From Neomegalonema sp. (GTDB taxonomy: Bacteria > Pseudomonadota > Alphaproteobacteria > Rhodobacterales > Rhodobacteraceae): a stretch of 62,978 nucleotides of DNA. The DNA is taken from assembly GCA_022760355.1 (NCBI GenBank), contig JALEGB010000008.1, positions 1 to 62,978 on the forward strand, written 5' to 3'. The notes beneath the pieces were generated by a model. It saw only the letters and a program-made list of their open reading frames with translations. It was not told the DNA's origin and searched no databases. Positions 8,811-18,369 of this stretch are shown here, piece after piece. Position 1 is the first letter of the stretch; each line of letters opens with the position of its first letter. The translations under genes and the position numbers were made by a program.

Positions 8811-10814
8811 CTAAGCCGGCTCTCTCGCGCGCTCATCCACGACTTTCACGATATCGGCCATGATACGCGTAAGCTCAAAGTTTTTCGGCGTATACACCCG
8901 CGCGACGCCGGCTTTGATCAGCTCCGCCTCATCTTCCGGCGGAATAATTCCGCCGACCACAACCGGAATATCATCAATACCCGCGGCCTTCATTCGCGCC
9001 ATTACATCTGCGATCAGCGGCATGTGGCCGCCTGATAGGATGGAGAGGCCAATTACGTGCACATCCTCTTCGAGAGCAGCGTTAACGATTTGCGCTGGGG
9101 TCAGGCGGATGCCTTCATATACAACTTCAACCCCGCAATCACGCGCCCGGACGGCGATCTGTTCGGCGCCGTTGGAATGCCCATCGAGGCCAGGCTTGCC
9201 GACCAGCATCTTAAGGCGGCGCTTCAGCCGGTCGGAGACGGCCTCAACCGAGGCGCGCACCGCTTCGATATCGCCGGTTGAGCTGGCTTGCGCAGCGCCC
9301 ACCCCGGTTGGCGCGCGGTACTCCCCGAAGACTTCCCGCATCGTTGCGCCCCACTCGCCAGTCGTGACCCCCGCCTTCGCCGCCGCGATACTCGCCGGCA
9401 TAACGTTGCGGCCTTCCGATGCGGCGGCTCGAAGCTCTGAAATCGCCCGCTCGACTGCAGCTTGATCGCGCTGCTCGCGCCATGCCTTCAGCGCGGCGAT
9501 ACGTTGTGTTTCGACCGCAGGATCGACCGTCTGAATCGCGCCGGTTCCGGACGAAAGCGGACTTGGCTCGCTCTCGGTGTAAGCGTTTACGCCGACCACT
9601 GTCATGTCGCCGCTCTCAATTGCGGCGACGCGCGCCGCATGGCTTTCCACCAGCCGCGACTTCATATGGTCGATCGCCGCAACAGCGCCGCCCATTCCGT
9701 CGATGGCGGCGAGCTCGTCCTTTGCTTTGGCGATCAGCTCGTCGACCTTCGCGTCAATTACCGGCGAGCCGTCAAACAGATCGCCATATTCCAGCAGGTC
9801 CGTTTCATAGGCGAGGATCTGCTGCATGCGCAGCGACCATTGCTGATCCCATGGCCGCGGCAGGCCCAGCGCCTCATTCCACGCCGGCAGCTGCACAGCG
9901 CGGGCGCGCGCATTCTTGGACAAGGTGACCCCGAGCATCTCGATCAAGATCCGCGCGACGTTATTTTCCGGCTGCGGCTCCGTGAGGCCCAGGCTGTTCA
10001 CTTGAACGCCATAGCGGAACCGGCGCAGCTTTGGATCTTGAACGCCATAGCGGTCGCGGCAGATTTCGTCCCAAAGCGAGACAAACGCCCGCATTTTGCA
10101 CATCTCGGTAACGAACCGCATGCCGGCATTCACGAAGAACGAAATCTGGCCAACAGCCGCGGGGAAATGCGCCTCAGGGATCTCGCCGCGGGCCTTGACC
10201 GTATCCAACACGGCGACGGCGGTGGCGAGCGCATAGGCGAGCTCTTGCTCCGGCGTCGCCCCCGCCTCTTGCAGATGGTAGGAGCAGACATTCATCGGGT
10301 TCCACTTTGGCGCATGGTCGTGCGCATAAGCGGCGATATCCGCGATCAGACGCAGGCTTGGCTCTGGCGGAAAAACGTAGGTCCCGCGTGAGAGATATTC
10401 CTTGATGATGTCGTTCTGAACGGTTCCGCGCAGCGCGTTGGTTGGGGCGCCCTGCTCCTCCGCCACCGCGATATACAATGCGAACAGCCATCCGGCCGTC
10501 GCATTGATGGTCATCGAGGTGTTCATTTGCTCGAGTGGGATCCCCTCGAACAGCGTGCGCATGTCGCCAATATGGGCAATCGGCACGCCCACCTTGCCGA
10601 CTTCCCCGCGAGAGAGCGGATGGTCCGCGTCATAGCCGGTTTGCGTCGGAAGATCGAAAGCGATGGAAAGCCCTGTTTGGCCCTTGGCCAAGTTGGCTCG
10701 ATACAGCGCATTGGACTTGGCCGCGTCAGAATGCCCCGCATAGGTGCGGAACAGCCAAGGCCTATCGTTCGTCTTCGCAGCAGCCGCGTTGGCGGCGTTC
10801 TTTTCACCGGTCAT
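8811..10814 (-). CDS. ecm: Ethylmalonyl-CoA mutase (MeaA/Ecm)
   Basis: 667 residues. Adenosylcobalamin-dependent mutase converting (2R)-ethylmalonyl-CoA to methylsuccinyl-CoA in the ethylmalonyl-CoA pathway. The N-terminal acyl-CoA mutase barrel opens with PWLFRTYAG and continues through FDLPTQTGYD. The C-terminal B12-binding domain carries the base-off DxHxxG motif (Asp544, His546 in GLDGHSNG) followed by LSILSGGH and the GGIIPPED loop. The single-subunit length and the MeaA-like N-terminus favour Ecm over the two-subunit or larger methylmalonyl-CoA mutase. The presence in this window of crotonyl-CoA carboxylase/reductase (54.4 kb) and a cobalamin adenosyltransferase (19.5 kb) supports it. 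Start ATG has GAGGGTGACGG upstream. Confidence 0.93.
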   Translation of the reverse strand: MTGEKNAANAAAAKTNDRPWLFRTYAGHSDAAKSNALYRANLAKGQTGLSIAFDLPTQTGYDADHPLSRGEVGKVGVPIAHIGDMRTLFEGIPLEQMNTSMTINATAGWLFALYIAVAEEQGAPTNALRGTVQNDIIKEYLSRGTYVFPPEPSLRLIADIAAYAHDHAPKWNPMNVCSYHLQEAGATPEQELAYALATAVAVLDTVKARGEIPEAHFPAAVGQISFFVNAGMRFVTEMCKMRAFVSLWDEICRDRYGVQDPKLRRFRYGVQVNSLGLTEPQPENNVARILIEMLGVTLSKNARARAVQLPAWNEALGLPRPWDQQWSLRMQQILAYETDLLEYGDLFDGSPVIDAKVDELIAKAKDELAAIDGMGGAVAAIDHMKSRLVESHAARVAAIESGDMTVVGVNAYTESEPSPLSSGTGAIQTVDPAVETQRIAALKAWREQRDQAAVERAISELRAAASEGRNVMPASIAAAKAGVTTGEWGATMREVFGEYRAPTGVGAAQASSTGDIEAVRASVEAVSDRLKRRLKMLVGKPGLDGHSNGAEQIAVRARDCGVEVVYEGIRLTPAQIVNAALEEDVHVIGLSILSGGHMPLIADVMARMKAAGIDDIPVVVGGIIPPEDEAELIKAGVARVYTPKNFELTRIMADIVKVVDERAREPA

Positions 10815-11225
10815 CCGTCACCCTCGCGCATCGGCGCCCAACACACTATCATCTTGCAGCGCAGCGTAGCGCACCATGCGATGAAACGACAAGTCCTCGC
10901 AAGATTATTTCGCATTTAACCACTCATGCGCACGTATCGTGCGCACAAAAAGTCGCCTTGCCCGCTCCCGCCCCGGCCAGGATCTTTGCCGAGGGCGCTC
11001 CTCCCACGACGCGCAAACAATGTGAGCGGCCGACTAAAGATCGGAATTTTGTATCGACGGCCGCCAGAATTGCACGCAAGTTGCATCCGCCTTCATCGCC
11101 GCCGGCAGCCGCCACGCGGCGCGTTTGTCACGCTCCGCAGGTCAATCAACCTCCGTGATTCGACGCGCCCCAACTCGGCTGATATAGGAGCGGCTGTTTT
11201 TGCCAGCTCTTATCGTGGATCTGCC
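10815..11225. other. Divergent intergenic region between ecm and the ABC exporter
   Basis: 411 bases that must hold the promoters of both divergent genes. A reading frame in phase with the ABC gene stays open back to 10926, but it is Arg/Pro-rich and unlike a transporter N-terminus, so I treat it as non-coding. No clear hairpin or repeat was found; an ATAGGAG sequence at about 11184-11190 lacks a well-placed start codon. Confidence 0.5.
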
Positions 11226-13013
11226 GTGGCCGTAGTTACTTCAAATCTCGATCAAGATCGCCGCTTTTGGACGCTCGTTCTCCGCTTATTCAAGGAAACG
11301 GGCGTTAAATATGTTGGCAGCTACTTCCTTGCATTGGGGCTCAGCGCGATCGTCGCAGCAACGACGGGCGCCATCGCTTATATGATTGAGGATGTGATCG
11401 ACGAGATCTTCATCAAGAAGAATACGGCGGCGCTCTATGTGCTCGCGGGCGCGGTAATGGCGATTTTCGTCACGCGCGGGCTGGCCATGTTCGGGCAAGC
11501 GGTGGTTCTAAGCAAAATTAGTAGCGCCATTACCTTGGAAGTTCAGGTAAAACTATTTCGCAAACTTTTGTGCAAGGAGCCGAGCTACGTCGCAGCGACG
11601 ACCACCGGTGAATTGATGACGGTGATCAGCCGCGGCGCCACATCCGCAAGCGGCACGCTGCGCAGCGTCGCGAATGCGGTCGGACGCGACGTCTTCACCC
11701 TGATCGCGCTCCTGGCTGTCCTGCTGATGCAGAACTTCGTGTTGGCGCTCGGGCTGCTGATCGCAATCCCCGCCATTGGCGTGATCGTTTCGATGGTCAC
11801 CAACCGCCTCCGCGCGATCTCTCGGCGCCAGCTGCAAGCTTCGGCGCTGCAAAATGATCGAATCCGTAATGGCATCCAGGGAATCCGGGTGGTGAAGGCC
11901 TTCGGAATGGAGGGAGCCTATGGCGAATTGATGGAGCGGAACGCGGAGGATCTGCGGCGCTTCTCCGTCAAATACGCCATCGTTTCGAACCGGATCGCCC
12001 CGTTTATGGAGCTGGTCGGCGGCATCGCTGTCGCCGCGGCCATCGCATTTGGCGGCTGGCGCGTCATCTCTCTCGGCGAAAGTCCCGGCGAGCTGATGTC
12101 CTTCATCGTATCCGCCATGCTGGCCTATGAGCCGGCGCGCCGGCTGGGGCAAGCCCGCGCCACGATTGAATCGAGCCTGGTTGGCGTGCGCGTCATGTAT
12201 GACTTCCTCGATCAAGATGATGGCGAACAGCTCGATCGGCCGCACGCGAAAGATCTGGCGCTCGACAAGGGCGAGGTGCGGTTCAACGATGTCAGATTCG
12301 GCTATGAGCCGACAAAACGCGTTCTGAATGGCATGAGCTTTGTCGCGCCTGCGGGCAAGACGACGGCGATCGTCGGACGCTCCGGCGGCGGCAAGACGAC
12401 GATCGCCAGCTTGCTGATGCGTTTTTGGCGCGTGGAATCCGGCGTCATCTCCGTCGATGGTCAAAATATCGACGATCTGACAGCAGCCTCGCTGCGGCGG
12501 AGCATTGCGTATGTCGGGCAGGACGCGTTTTTGCTCGATGGCACAGTGCGGGCGAACTTGCTGGTGGGGGACGCCAGCGCCGATGACGCCGCCCTGGAGG
12601 CCGCATTGCGCGCCGCAGGGGCCCACGAGTTCGTTATGGCGCTGCCCAACGGGATCGACACCTCTGTCGGCGAGCTGGCGACGAACCTGTCCGGTGGTCA
12701 ACGGCAGCGGATCGCGATCGCTCGCGCGCTTCTGCGCGACAGCCCGATCGTGCTGCTGGATGAGCCCACCTCGGCGCTGGACGCGGAGACTGAACGCGGC
12801 ATCCAGGCGTCGCTCGCCGAGCTGGCGAAGGGACGCACGACGATCATCATCGCGCACCGCCTCTCAACCGTCCGCAATGCCGACCAAATCCTCGTGGTGG
12901 AGGGCGGGCGGGTGCTCGAGGCCGGCTCCCATGAGGAGCTGATGGCCCTGGGCGGCGCTTATTTCCGCCTCTATGGGGAAAGCGAGCCGGTCGCGCCCGA
13001 AGGCGAAGCATAG
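11226..13013 (+). CDS. ABC transporter, fused permease/ATPase (MsbA-like exporter)
   Basis: 595 residues from the chosen GTG start; half-transporter of the lipid/drug exporter type that works as a dimer in the inner membrane. Six transmembrane helices lie in residues ~25-320. The nucleotide-binding domain has Walker A GRSGGGKTT (~384-391), signature LSGGQRQR (~488), Walker B VLLLDEP (~507) with its catalytic Glu, and the switch His in IIIAHRLST. Length and layout match MsbA/ABCB types; lipid A precursor or another lipid is the likely cargo but the sequence does not prove it. The frame is open to 10926; I chose GTG 11226 because the sequence upstream does not look like protein. The ribosome binding site is weak, so the start is uncertain. 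Confidence 0.88.
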   Translation: MAVVTSNLDQDRRFWTLVLRLFKETGVKYVGSYFLALGLSAIVAATTGAIAYMIEDVIDEIFIKKNTAALYVLAGAVMAIFVTRGLAMFGQAVVLSKISSAITLEVQVKLFRKLLCKEPSYVAATTTGELMTVISRGATSASGTLRSVANAVGRDVFTLIALLAVLLMQNFVLALGLLIAIPAIGVIVSMVTNRLRAISRRQLQASALQNDRIRNGIQGIRVVKAFGMEGAYGELMERNAEDLRRFSVKYAIVSNRIAPFMELVGGIAVAAAIAFGGWRVISLGESPGELMSFIVSAMLAYEPARRLGQARATIESSLVGVRVMYDFLDQDDGEQLDRPHAKDLALDKGEVRFNDVRFGYEPTKRVLNGMSFVAPAGKTTAIVGRSGGGKTTIASLLMRFWRVESGVISVDGQNIDDLTAASLRRSIAYVGQDAFLLDGTVRANLLVGDASADDAALEAALRAAGAHEFVMALPNGIDTSVGELATNLSGGQRQRIAIARALLRDSPIVLLDEPTSALDAETERGIQASLAELAKGRTTIIIAHRLSTVRNADQILVVEGGRVLEAGSHEELMALGGAYFRLYGESEPVAPEGEA

Positions 13014-13055
13014 CGCTGCGGCGGAGCTTCGCCGCGACGGCGTCTGGCGCACGCT

Positions 13056-13928
13056 CTAGCCGCCGACCGGCGCCTTGGTTCTGAAATGGGCGCGTAGAGA
13101 CGCGAAACCCGAAAACGCAATCAATACCAAACCGAGCAGGGACAGCAGGTCGGGCCAATCGCGAAAGACCACAACGCCGAGAATGGTCGCCGAGAAGAGC
13201 TGACTATACACCAGCGGCGCAATCAAACTCGCCTCCGCCTGCCGGTTCGCGATCACGAGAATATAGTTGCCCACAGCGGAACCAAGCGCGCTCACCGCGA
13301 TCAGGAAGCATAGATACGGAGTGAGTTCCGGGATCTCTGCGCTGGCGCCGATCGGGGTCAGCGCCAGCGCGCCGATGATCAGCTGCGAAATCAGCAGAAA
13401 GCGGGGGCGATAGTCGCCAGCGACCAACCGGGTCATCGCCAGATAGGCGCCGTAGAAAACGCCCGCCGCCAACGCGAAGAGCATGCCGACGGAAACGCCA
13501 ACGCCCGGCTTCACCACCAGCATCACCCCAGCAAAGCCAATCGCCAACAACGCGCTGCGCGTGGCGGTCGGACGCTCGCCCAGAAACAGCGTCGCCAAGA
13601 TGTAGGAAACGATTGGACCGACAAAAAAGGCGCCGAACACATTCGCGATCGGCTCGGTTTTTAGCGCTGTGAGAATGCAGAAAATCCCGCAGCAGATAAA
13701 ACCGGCCCGCAACGCGACACGCCACCGCAACAGATGCGGCAGCTCGTGCAACCTGACCCCGCTAAAAGGCGCCAAAATCAGCGCCGCGAGCAAAAAACGC
13801 GTCCAGGCGACGAAAGCCGGATCAACGCCGCCAGCTGTCATCAGCTTTCCCGCGGTATCGCCAACAACGACGGCCGTGACCGCGACAAAGACCAACGCCG
13901 CCAAGCGCCACAATGCGGGGGGAAACAT
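13056..13928 (-). CDS. EamA/DMT family permease
   Basis: 290 residues with about ten hydrophobic helices arranged as two EamA repeats, the pattern of drug/metabolite transporter superfamily exporters (RhaT/YdcZ/RarD relatives). It sits in the inner membrane; the substrate cannot be told from sequence. I chose ATG 13928 (MFPPALW...). A GTG 12 bases upstream is possible, and neither start has a visible Shine-Dalgarno sequence. It converges on the ABC exporter gene with a 42-base gap that holds a GCGGCG/CGCCGC hairpin at 13018-13035. Confidence 0.85.
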   Translation of the reverse strand: MFPPALWRLAALVFVAVTAVVVGDTAGKLMTAGGVDPAFVAWTRFLLAALILAPFSGVRLHELPHLLRWRVALRAGFICCGIFCILTALKTEPIANVFGAFFVGPIVSYILATLFLGERPTATRSALLAIGFAGVMLVVKPGVGVSVGMLFALAAGVFYGAYLAMTRLVAGDYRPRFLLISQLIIGALALTPIGASAEIPELTPYLCFLIAVSALGSAVGNYILVIANRQAEASLIAPLVYSQLFSATILGVVVFRDWPDLLSLLGLVLIAFSGFASLRAHFRTKAPVGG

Positions 13929-14030
13929 GGAAAGGGCCACCGTAAGCTGAAAGAGGGAGGGCTACGCGGACGCGCTCCCCTGTTTCGGCGACGCTTATCG
14001 CAAATACAAACTGAAAATGGGCTGAGCCGC

Positions 14031-14073
14031 AGGCTTTGCGCCGCTCAGCCGCGCTGCAAGCCTAAGTTTTTTT
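14031..14073 (+). terminator. Orphan intrinsic terminator with 7-T tract
   Basis: AGGCTT (14031-14036) pairs with AAGCCT (14058-14063), and the inner GCGC (14038-14041) pairs with GCGC (14051-14054). AAG then seven T residues (14067-14073) follow on the + strand. No + strand gene lies between the ABC exporter (ends 13013) and this site, so it may end a small RNA starting near 13940. A separate GGCTGAGC (14020-14027) can pair with GCTCAGCC (14043-14050), crossing the first stem. Confidence 0.5.
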
Positions 14074-14158
14074 GGCCGTCAGTTTCGGCCGTCAGTGGCG
14101 ACGCACGCAGTGCGGCCGACATTGACACAGCCAACAAGGGCCCACGGTCCGGCGCCTT

Positions 14159-14401
14159 TTAACGCTGTACACCGTTATTCACGCGCAGCGCGTCCGCGCG
14201 CCGGCGCAGCCTTTGCCGCGTCAGCCCCAAACCTTCCAGCCTTTCGTTCGGGATTGCGAGCAGCGCCGCGCGCTCAGCCTCGCCATCCGCCGCCCAAGCC
14301 GCAAAGTCAGCTTCCCGCCGCAGGGCCGCCGCGGCGTCCAGCTCGGCGACGCCATCCGTGCTGTCTCGTTGGGTATGCGCAGAATCCGTCGGCGCTGTCA
14401 T
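14159..14401 (-). CDS. Small Arg-rich protein, DUF1127-like tail
   Basis: 80 residues from the ATG at 14401, which has GCGAGGCG upstream; the frame stays open to 14443. The C-terminal half (NERLEGLGLTRQRLRRR) resembles the conserved end of small DUF1127 proteins, in which a Leu-rich helix is followed by the short motif GLTR. The first half is acidic and Ala-rich. DUF1127 proteins of alphaproteobacteria are small RNA-binding or stress-linked factors, but the match here is partial and I would not assign a role. It stands alone, downstream of parC's 3' end in the opposite order. Confidence 0.5.
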   Translation of the reverse strand: MTAPTDSAHTQRDSTDGVAELDAAAALRREADFAAWAADGEAERAALLAIPNERLEGLGLTRQRLRRRADALRVNNGVQR

Positions 14402-14608
14402 AATCGCCTCGCCTGTTGAAAACTCGACCCGCCGCATCGCCATGTTCTGACTTATTGGCTGATGCTTGGGTCGAACACTGTCGCCTCAAGCGCCCGTTTC
14501 AGCGTCGCTGCTCGGGCATTCTGTCTCGGCCCCGCCTTATGGGGCTGGACCTCTATTGAACCTCAAACGGCGGACATTGCCAAATGATTAACATCCGCCG
14601 CGAGGCGC

Positions 14609-16858
14609 CTATTTGAAGCGATTATCTTTCGGAAAACCGCGTGGGGCGTCGACGCCTTGCGTCGCCCGCGCCGCTTCCCAGGCGCTCATATCCGCCTCGG
14701 TGCGCGTGCGCCCCGCCGGATCTTGCCAGGAGAGCCCCGCGGCGCCCTGGTAGCTGGCGACATCCGATAGGCCGCCCTGCTTATAGCGTTGCAGAATGAC
14801 GCCCTTGCCCCGGTTCATCTCCGGCAACTCAGCGACCGGGAAGGCCAGCATCTTGCGGTTCTCTCCGACAATCGCGACCATGTCGCCTTGGATCCGGGCG
14901 CTGGCGCGTGCGGTCGCTGGCGCTGTTGGCGCGAGCACCTGCCGGCCGGCCCGCGTCTGCGCCATGACCTCATCCTCAAGCGCGACAAAGCCGCGTCCGT
15001 CCGAGCTGGCCACAAGGCGTTTGGCGCCTTTCTCCGGCACGAACAGGTCGACGATGTCGTCACCCTCGCCCAAATCAATGGTCAGGCGCAACGGCTCGCC
15101 CATCCCGCGTCCGCTGGGCAGCTTATCGCAGCCGATGGTGTAGAACCGGCCGTTGGTGGCGAACAGCAGCAGCTTGTCGGTCGTTTGCGCGTGGATCAAG
15201 AAGCGTTCTTCATCGCCATCTTTGTATTTGACCTCCGCGTCCGGGGCCAAATGGCCCTTCATGGCGCGGATCCAGCCTTTTGCGGAGCAGATGACCGTGA
15301 TCGGCTCACGTTCAATCATCGCCTCCAGCGGCATTTCCTCAAGCTGGGCGACGTCGCCGAAGGTTGAGCGCCGCTCCGCCCCGGATGCGCCCGGCCCGAA
15401 CTTCTTCTTCACCTCTTTGATTTCGCCGCCAACCCGCTTCCATTGCCCCTTCTCATCGAGCGTCAGCGCGGTCAGCTCCGCTTGTTCATCCAACAGCGAT
15501 TCACGCTCCTTGCGGATCTCCATTTCCTCAAGACGGCGCAAAGACCGCAGGCGCATATTCAGGATCGCCTCAGCCTGGACATCCGTCAGCGCGAACTCCA
15601 TCACCAGGCTTGGCTTGGGCTCATCTTCGGTCCGGATAATCTCAATGACGCGGTCCAGATTGAGATAGGCCTTCAGATAGCCTTCAAGGATCTCCAACCG
15701 CCGGGCGATCTTGCTCAGCCGATGGCGCGAGCGGCGCAACAGCACGTCGCGACGATGATCCAGATAGATCTGCAAGGCGCTTTTGAGCGATACGACCTCA
15801 GGCGTTTTGCCATCGACCAACACGTTCATGTTCAGCGAAAAGCGCGTTTCCAGGTCCGTCAGCTTGAAGAGCGTTTCCATCAGGATGTTCGGATCGACCG
15901 TCTTTGACTTCGGCTCGATGATGATGCGGACATCCTCCGCCGATTCATCGATCACGTCGCCCAGGATCGGCACCTTCTTCGCCGTTACGAGCTCCGCCAG
16001 TCGCTCAATCAGCTTCGACTTTTGAACCTGATAAGGGATTTCGGTGATGACGATCCGCCACAAGCCGCGGCTCAGATCTTCTTTCGCCCACCTGGCGCGC
16101 AGCCGGAAGGCGCCGCGACCGGTGGAATAGGCCGAGACAATGCTCTCGCGCGGCTCGATGAGGATGCCGCCGGTTGGGAAATCCGGTCCCGGCACAAGCT
16201 CGACCAGCGCCTCAATGTCGATCGACGGCTTTTTGATCAGCGCAAGCAGCGCATCGCAAATCTCGCCAACATTATGCGGCGGGATTGACGTCGCCATGCC
16301 GACCGCGATGCCGCTGGCGCCGTTGGCCAATAGATTCGGAAACGCCGCAGGCAATACGACCGGCTCTTCCTCCAGCCCGTCGTAAGTCTCTTTGAGGTCG
16401 ACCGCGTCTTCATCGAGCCCCTCAAGGAGCATCCGAGCAACCTCGGTCATCCGGCTTTCAGTATATCGCATCGCCGCGGCGCTATCGCCGTCGATATTGC
16501 CGAAGTTCCCCTGGCCGTCGACGATAGGGTAGCGAACCGCGAAATCCTGCGCGAGACGAACCAGCGCGTCATAAATCGCCTGATCGCCATGGGGGTGGAA
16601 CTTACCCATGACGTCGCCAACGATCCGGGCCGACTTCTTGAACCCGGAGCCAGGATCGAGTTTCAGCTGCCGCATCGCGTACAGCAGCCGCCGATGTACA
16701 GGCTTCAGCCCGTCTCGCGCGTCCGGCAACGCGCGATTGGTGATCGTCGAGAGCGCATATTGCAAGTAGCGCTCGCCCAAGGCGCGGGAGAGCGGCTCGT
16801 CTAGCAGCCTCTCACCGCCTACATCATCTGGCGTTGTCAAATCGGTCATGCCCGACAT
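14609..16858 (-). CDS. parC: DNA topoisomerase IV subunit A (ParC)
   Basis: 749 residues. Breakage-reunion subunit of topoisomerase IV, which decatenates daughter chromosomes together with ParE. The GyrA/ParC fold opens with [21 protein letters not shown]. The catalytic Tyr132 is in [10 protein letters not shown]. The quinolone pocket reads [13 protein letters not shown], with Gln93 where E. coli ParC has Ser80 and Asp97 at the Glu84 position. The C-terminal ~250 residues are the DNA-wrapping domain, shorter than a GyrA C-terminus, and the wording of the N-terminal half is ParC-like. Start ATG 16858 or ATG 16849; no strong ribosome binding site. parE is not in the window. Confidence 0.95.
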   Translation of the reverse strand: MSGMTDLTTPDDVGGERLLDEPLSRALGERYLQYALSTITNRALPDARDGLKPVHRRLLYAMRQLKLDPGSGFKKSARIVGDVMGKFHPHGDQAIYDALVRLAQDFAVRYPIVDGQGNFGNIDGDSAAAMRYTESRMTEVARMLLEGLDEDAVDLKETYDGLEEEPVVLPAAFPNLLANGASGIAVGMATSIPPHNVGEICDALLALIKKPSIDIEALVELVPGPDFPTGGILIEPRESIVSAYSTGRGAFRLRARWAKEDLSRGLWRIVITEIPYQVQKSKLIERLAELVTAKKVPILGDVIDESAEDVRIIIEPKSKTVDPNILMETLFKLTDLETRFSLNMNVLVDGKTPEVVSLKSALQIYLDHRRDVLLRRSRHRLSKIARRLEILEGYLKAYLNLDRVIEIIRTEDEPKPSLVMEFALTDVQAEAILNMRLRSLRRLEEMEIRKERESLLDEQAELTALTLDEKGQWKRVGGEIKEVKKKFGPGASGAERRSTFGDVAQLEEMPLEAMIEREPITVICSAKGWIRAMKGHLAPDAEVKYKDGDEERFLIHAQTTDKLLLFATNGRFYTIGCDKLPSGRGMGEPLRLTIDLGEGDDIVDLFVPEKGAKRLVASSDGRGFVALEDEVMAQTRAGRQVLAPTAPATARASARIQGDMVAIVGENRKMLAFPVAELPEMNRGKGVILQRYKQGGLSDVASYQGAAGLSWQDPAGRTRTEADMSAWEAARATQGVDAPRGFPKDNRFK

Positions 16859-16934
16859 TTAGCAGCGAGCGCCCGCACGGGAAAGCAGTTTCCGCGTTTC
16901 GCCGTTCGCTCGCCGCGAGACTGCGATCCTGCGT

Positions 16935-18026
16935 CTACTCCTCGTCGCCGACTTTGCCCGTCTGCGACAGCAAAATCGCCAAGGGGCGGGTGCTGTCCAA
17001 CTGGCTCAGCACGATCGCCAAGACCATCATTATCGGCACCGCCAAGAACAGGCCGGCGACACCCCAGATTGCGCCCCAGACGGTCAGCGAAAGAATGACG
17101 ACGAACTGACTGAGATTAAGGCGATTTCCCGTCATTCGCGGCAGCAGAATGTTGCCCATGACAAACTGGACGACGCCGAGCGCGACGATGAAAGCAAAAA
17201 TCGATTCGACATTCTCAAACTGCACCAGCGCATAGGCGGCGGGGAATAGAACGCCAAGGAATGAGCCAATCGTTGGGATGTAGTTCAACGCGAACGCCAA
17301 GAAGCCCCAAAAAGCCGCGCCTGGAAGCTCAAAATAGCGGGCGATAGCGTACGTAAACAGACCCACGCCAACACTGACCACGGTCATGATCCAGACATAG
17401 GCGCGCGTGTTTCTGCCGATACGGTCTAGCAGAACACGAATTCGGCTCTGACGTTCTGGATCAGGAAAAAGAGCTCGGATCTTAGCGCCGTAAAAAGGCT
17501 GATCCATTAGCAAGAACAAGACATACATCAAGGTCAGCAGAGTAGTATTGGCCGTCGAGCTAATCGGTGTAACAATCAGCTCCAGATAGTCTGATACTTT
17601 TAGATTATCGAGCGTTGACTTCACATCGACATGAAAGCTGATTCCTACCGTTTTTTCCACGGTCCCCACCAGCTCAGCTGCGCGAGTGCTGAAATGCTCA
17701 AAGCCGGTCGTCAGTTCGGCGACGTTCGAAACGACGATCTGCCCGGCGAGATAGACCACGCCCAACGTGATCAACGTGCCGAAAATGAGCGCTACGCCCT
17801 TGGGCAGCACCCACTTTAGCCCGGGCAAGGAACGCAACCCATGCGCGATCGCATTGATCAGGAACCAGATCAGCACCGCTAATACGATCGGCACCAGATA
17901 GTTCGCCGCGGCGTTCAGCGCGTAAATCGCAAGTGTTGTGAGCCCAACAGCGAAAAAAATCTCTCGCACGCCAGGCTGGCTCTTCGACGCCTCAGGCGAC
18001 GTTTGCAGATCGTCAAGTTCCGACAT
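16935..18026 (-). CDS. AI-2E family transporter (PerM/YdiK-like)
   Basis: 363 residues with about eight hydrophobic helices. The family hallmarks are an N-terminal pair of helices (NYLVPIVLAVLIWFLINAI), a soluble stretch of ~70 residues, and a C-terminal helix bundle containing FALNYIPTIGSFLG and ending in PRMTGNRLNLSQFVV. Members have been linked to autoinducer-2 export, Na+/H+ antiport or small-solute export; nothing here decides among them. The start ATG has AAGGGG at good spacing. It is upstream of parC on the same strand with a 76-base gap, so cotranscription is possible. Confidence 0.85.
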   Translation of the reverse strand: MSELDDLQTSPEASKSQPGVREIFFAVGLTTLAIYALNAAANYLVPIVLAVLIWFLINAIAHGLRSLPGLKWVLPKGVALIFGTLITLGVVYLAGQIVVSNVAELTTGFEHFSTRAAELVGTVEKTVGISFHVDVKSTLDNLKVSDYLELIVTPISSTANTTLLTLMYVLFLLMDQPFYGAKIRALFPDPERQSRIRVLLDRIGRNTRAYVWIMTVVSVGVGLFTYAIARYFELPGAAFWGFLAFALNYIPTIGSFLGVLFPAAYALVQFENVESIFAFIVALGVVQFVMGNILLPRMTGNRLNLSQFVVILSLTVWGAIWGVAGLFLAVPIMMVLAIVLSQLDSTRPLAILLSQTGKVGDEE

Positions 18027-18369
18027 GGGCCCCTTCCCACCTTTCCGTTCAGCGCGCGCCCTAAGGCTTCACATCAACGGACGCGAAGATCCGCGACGTT
18101 TCAACTCTTTGCGTTCCGCACTGGCGCCGATACCCCGGTTAGAGCACTTTCGAGCCGACTGCGCGACCAGCGACTCGGATACTGCGACCAGTTAACGGCT
18201 TAGCGCTCTCTCGGAAACCCGCCTGTCCCCAAGACGCCAGGAACAACGCATATCTAAAGTCGCCCCCGTTGGCGAGACGCAGCGACGGCGCATTTCACGT
18301 GGCGGAGGCGCATTCACTTAGCAGGGGCGCATTCACTTAGCAGGGGCGCATTCACTTAGCGGAGGCAAT
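18027..18369. other. Divergent region between AI-2E transporter and SDR
   Basis: 343 bases without a gene. From about 18139 to 18220 there is a weak relative of the alphaproteobacterial intergenic repeat (TTAGAGCACTTTCGAGCC ... ACTCGGATAC), bounded by GAGC and GCTC. From 18309 to 18365 there is a 19-base tandem repeat, listed separately. Confidence 0.45.
18309..18365 (+). repeat. 19-bp tandem repeat (3 copies) in the SDR leader
   Basis: The unit cgcattcacttagcagggg starts at 18309, 18328 and 18347. The last copy ends in gcggagg, so the Shine-Dalgarno of the SDR gene (GGAGG, 18361-18365) is the terminal part of the repeat. A degenerate fourth unit precedes at about 18288-18308. Confidence 0.9.

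Noticed and set aside
9462-10391. Long open frame opposite ecm
   Set aside because: Arg/His/Gln-rich antisense shadow of a strongly conserved gene in high-GC DNA.
10926-11225. N-terminal extension of the ABC exporter
   Set aside because: The 100 extra residues are Arg/Pro-rich, unlike any exporter N-terminus, and lie in the divergent promoter region.
11553-12857. 434-codon frame opposite the ABC exporter
   Set aside because: Composition is non-protein-like and the opposite strand encodes intact Walker and signature motifs.
16560-16620. Gln93 in the ParC quinolone pocket as a resistance mutation
   Set aside because: Gln at this position with a GDQxIYDALV context appears to be normal for alphaproteobacterial ParC, so it is not evidence of selection.
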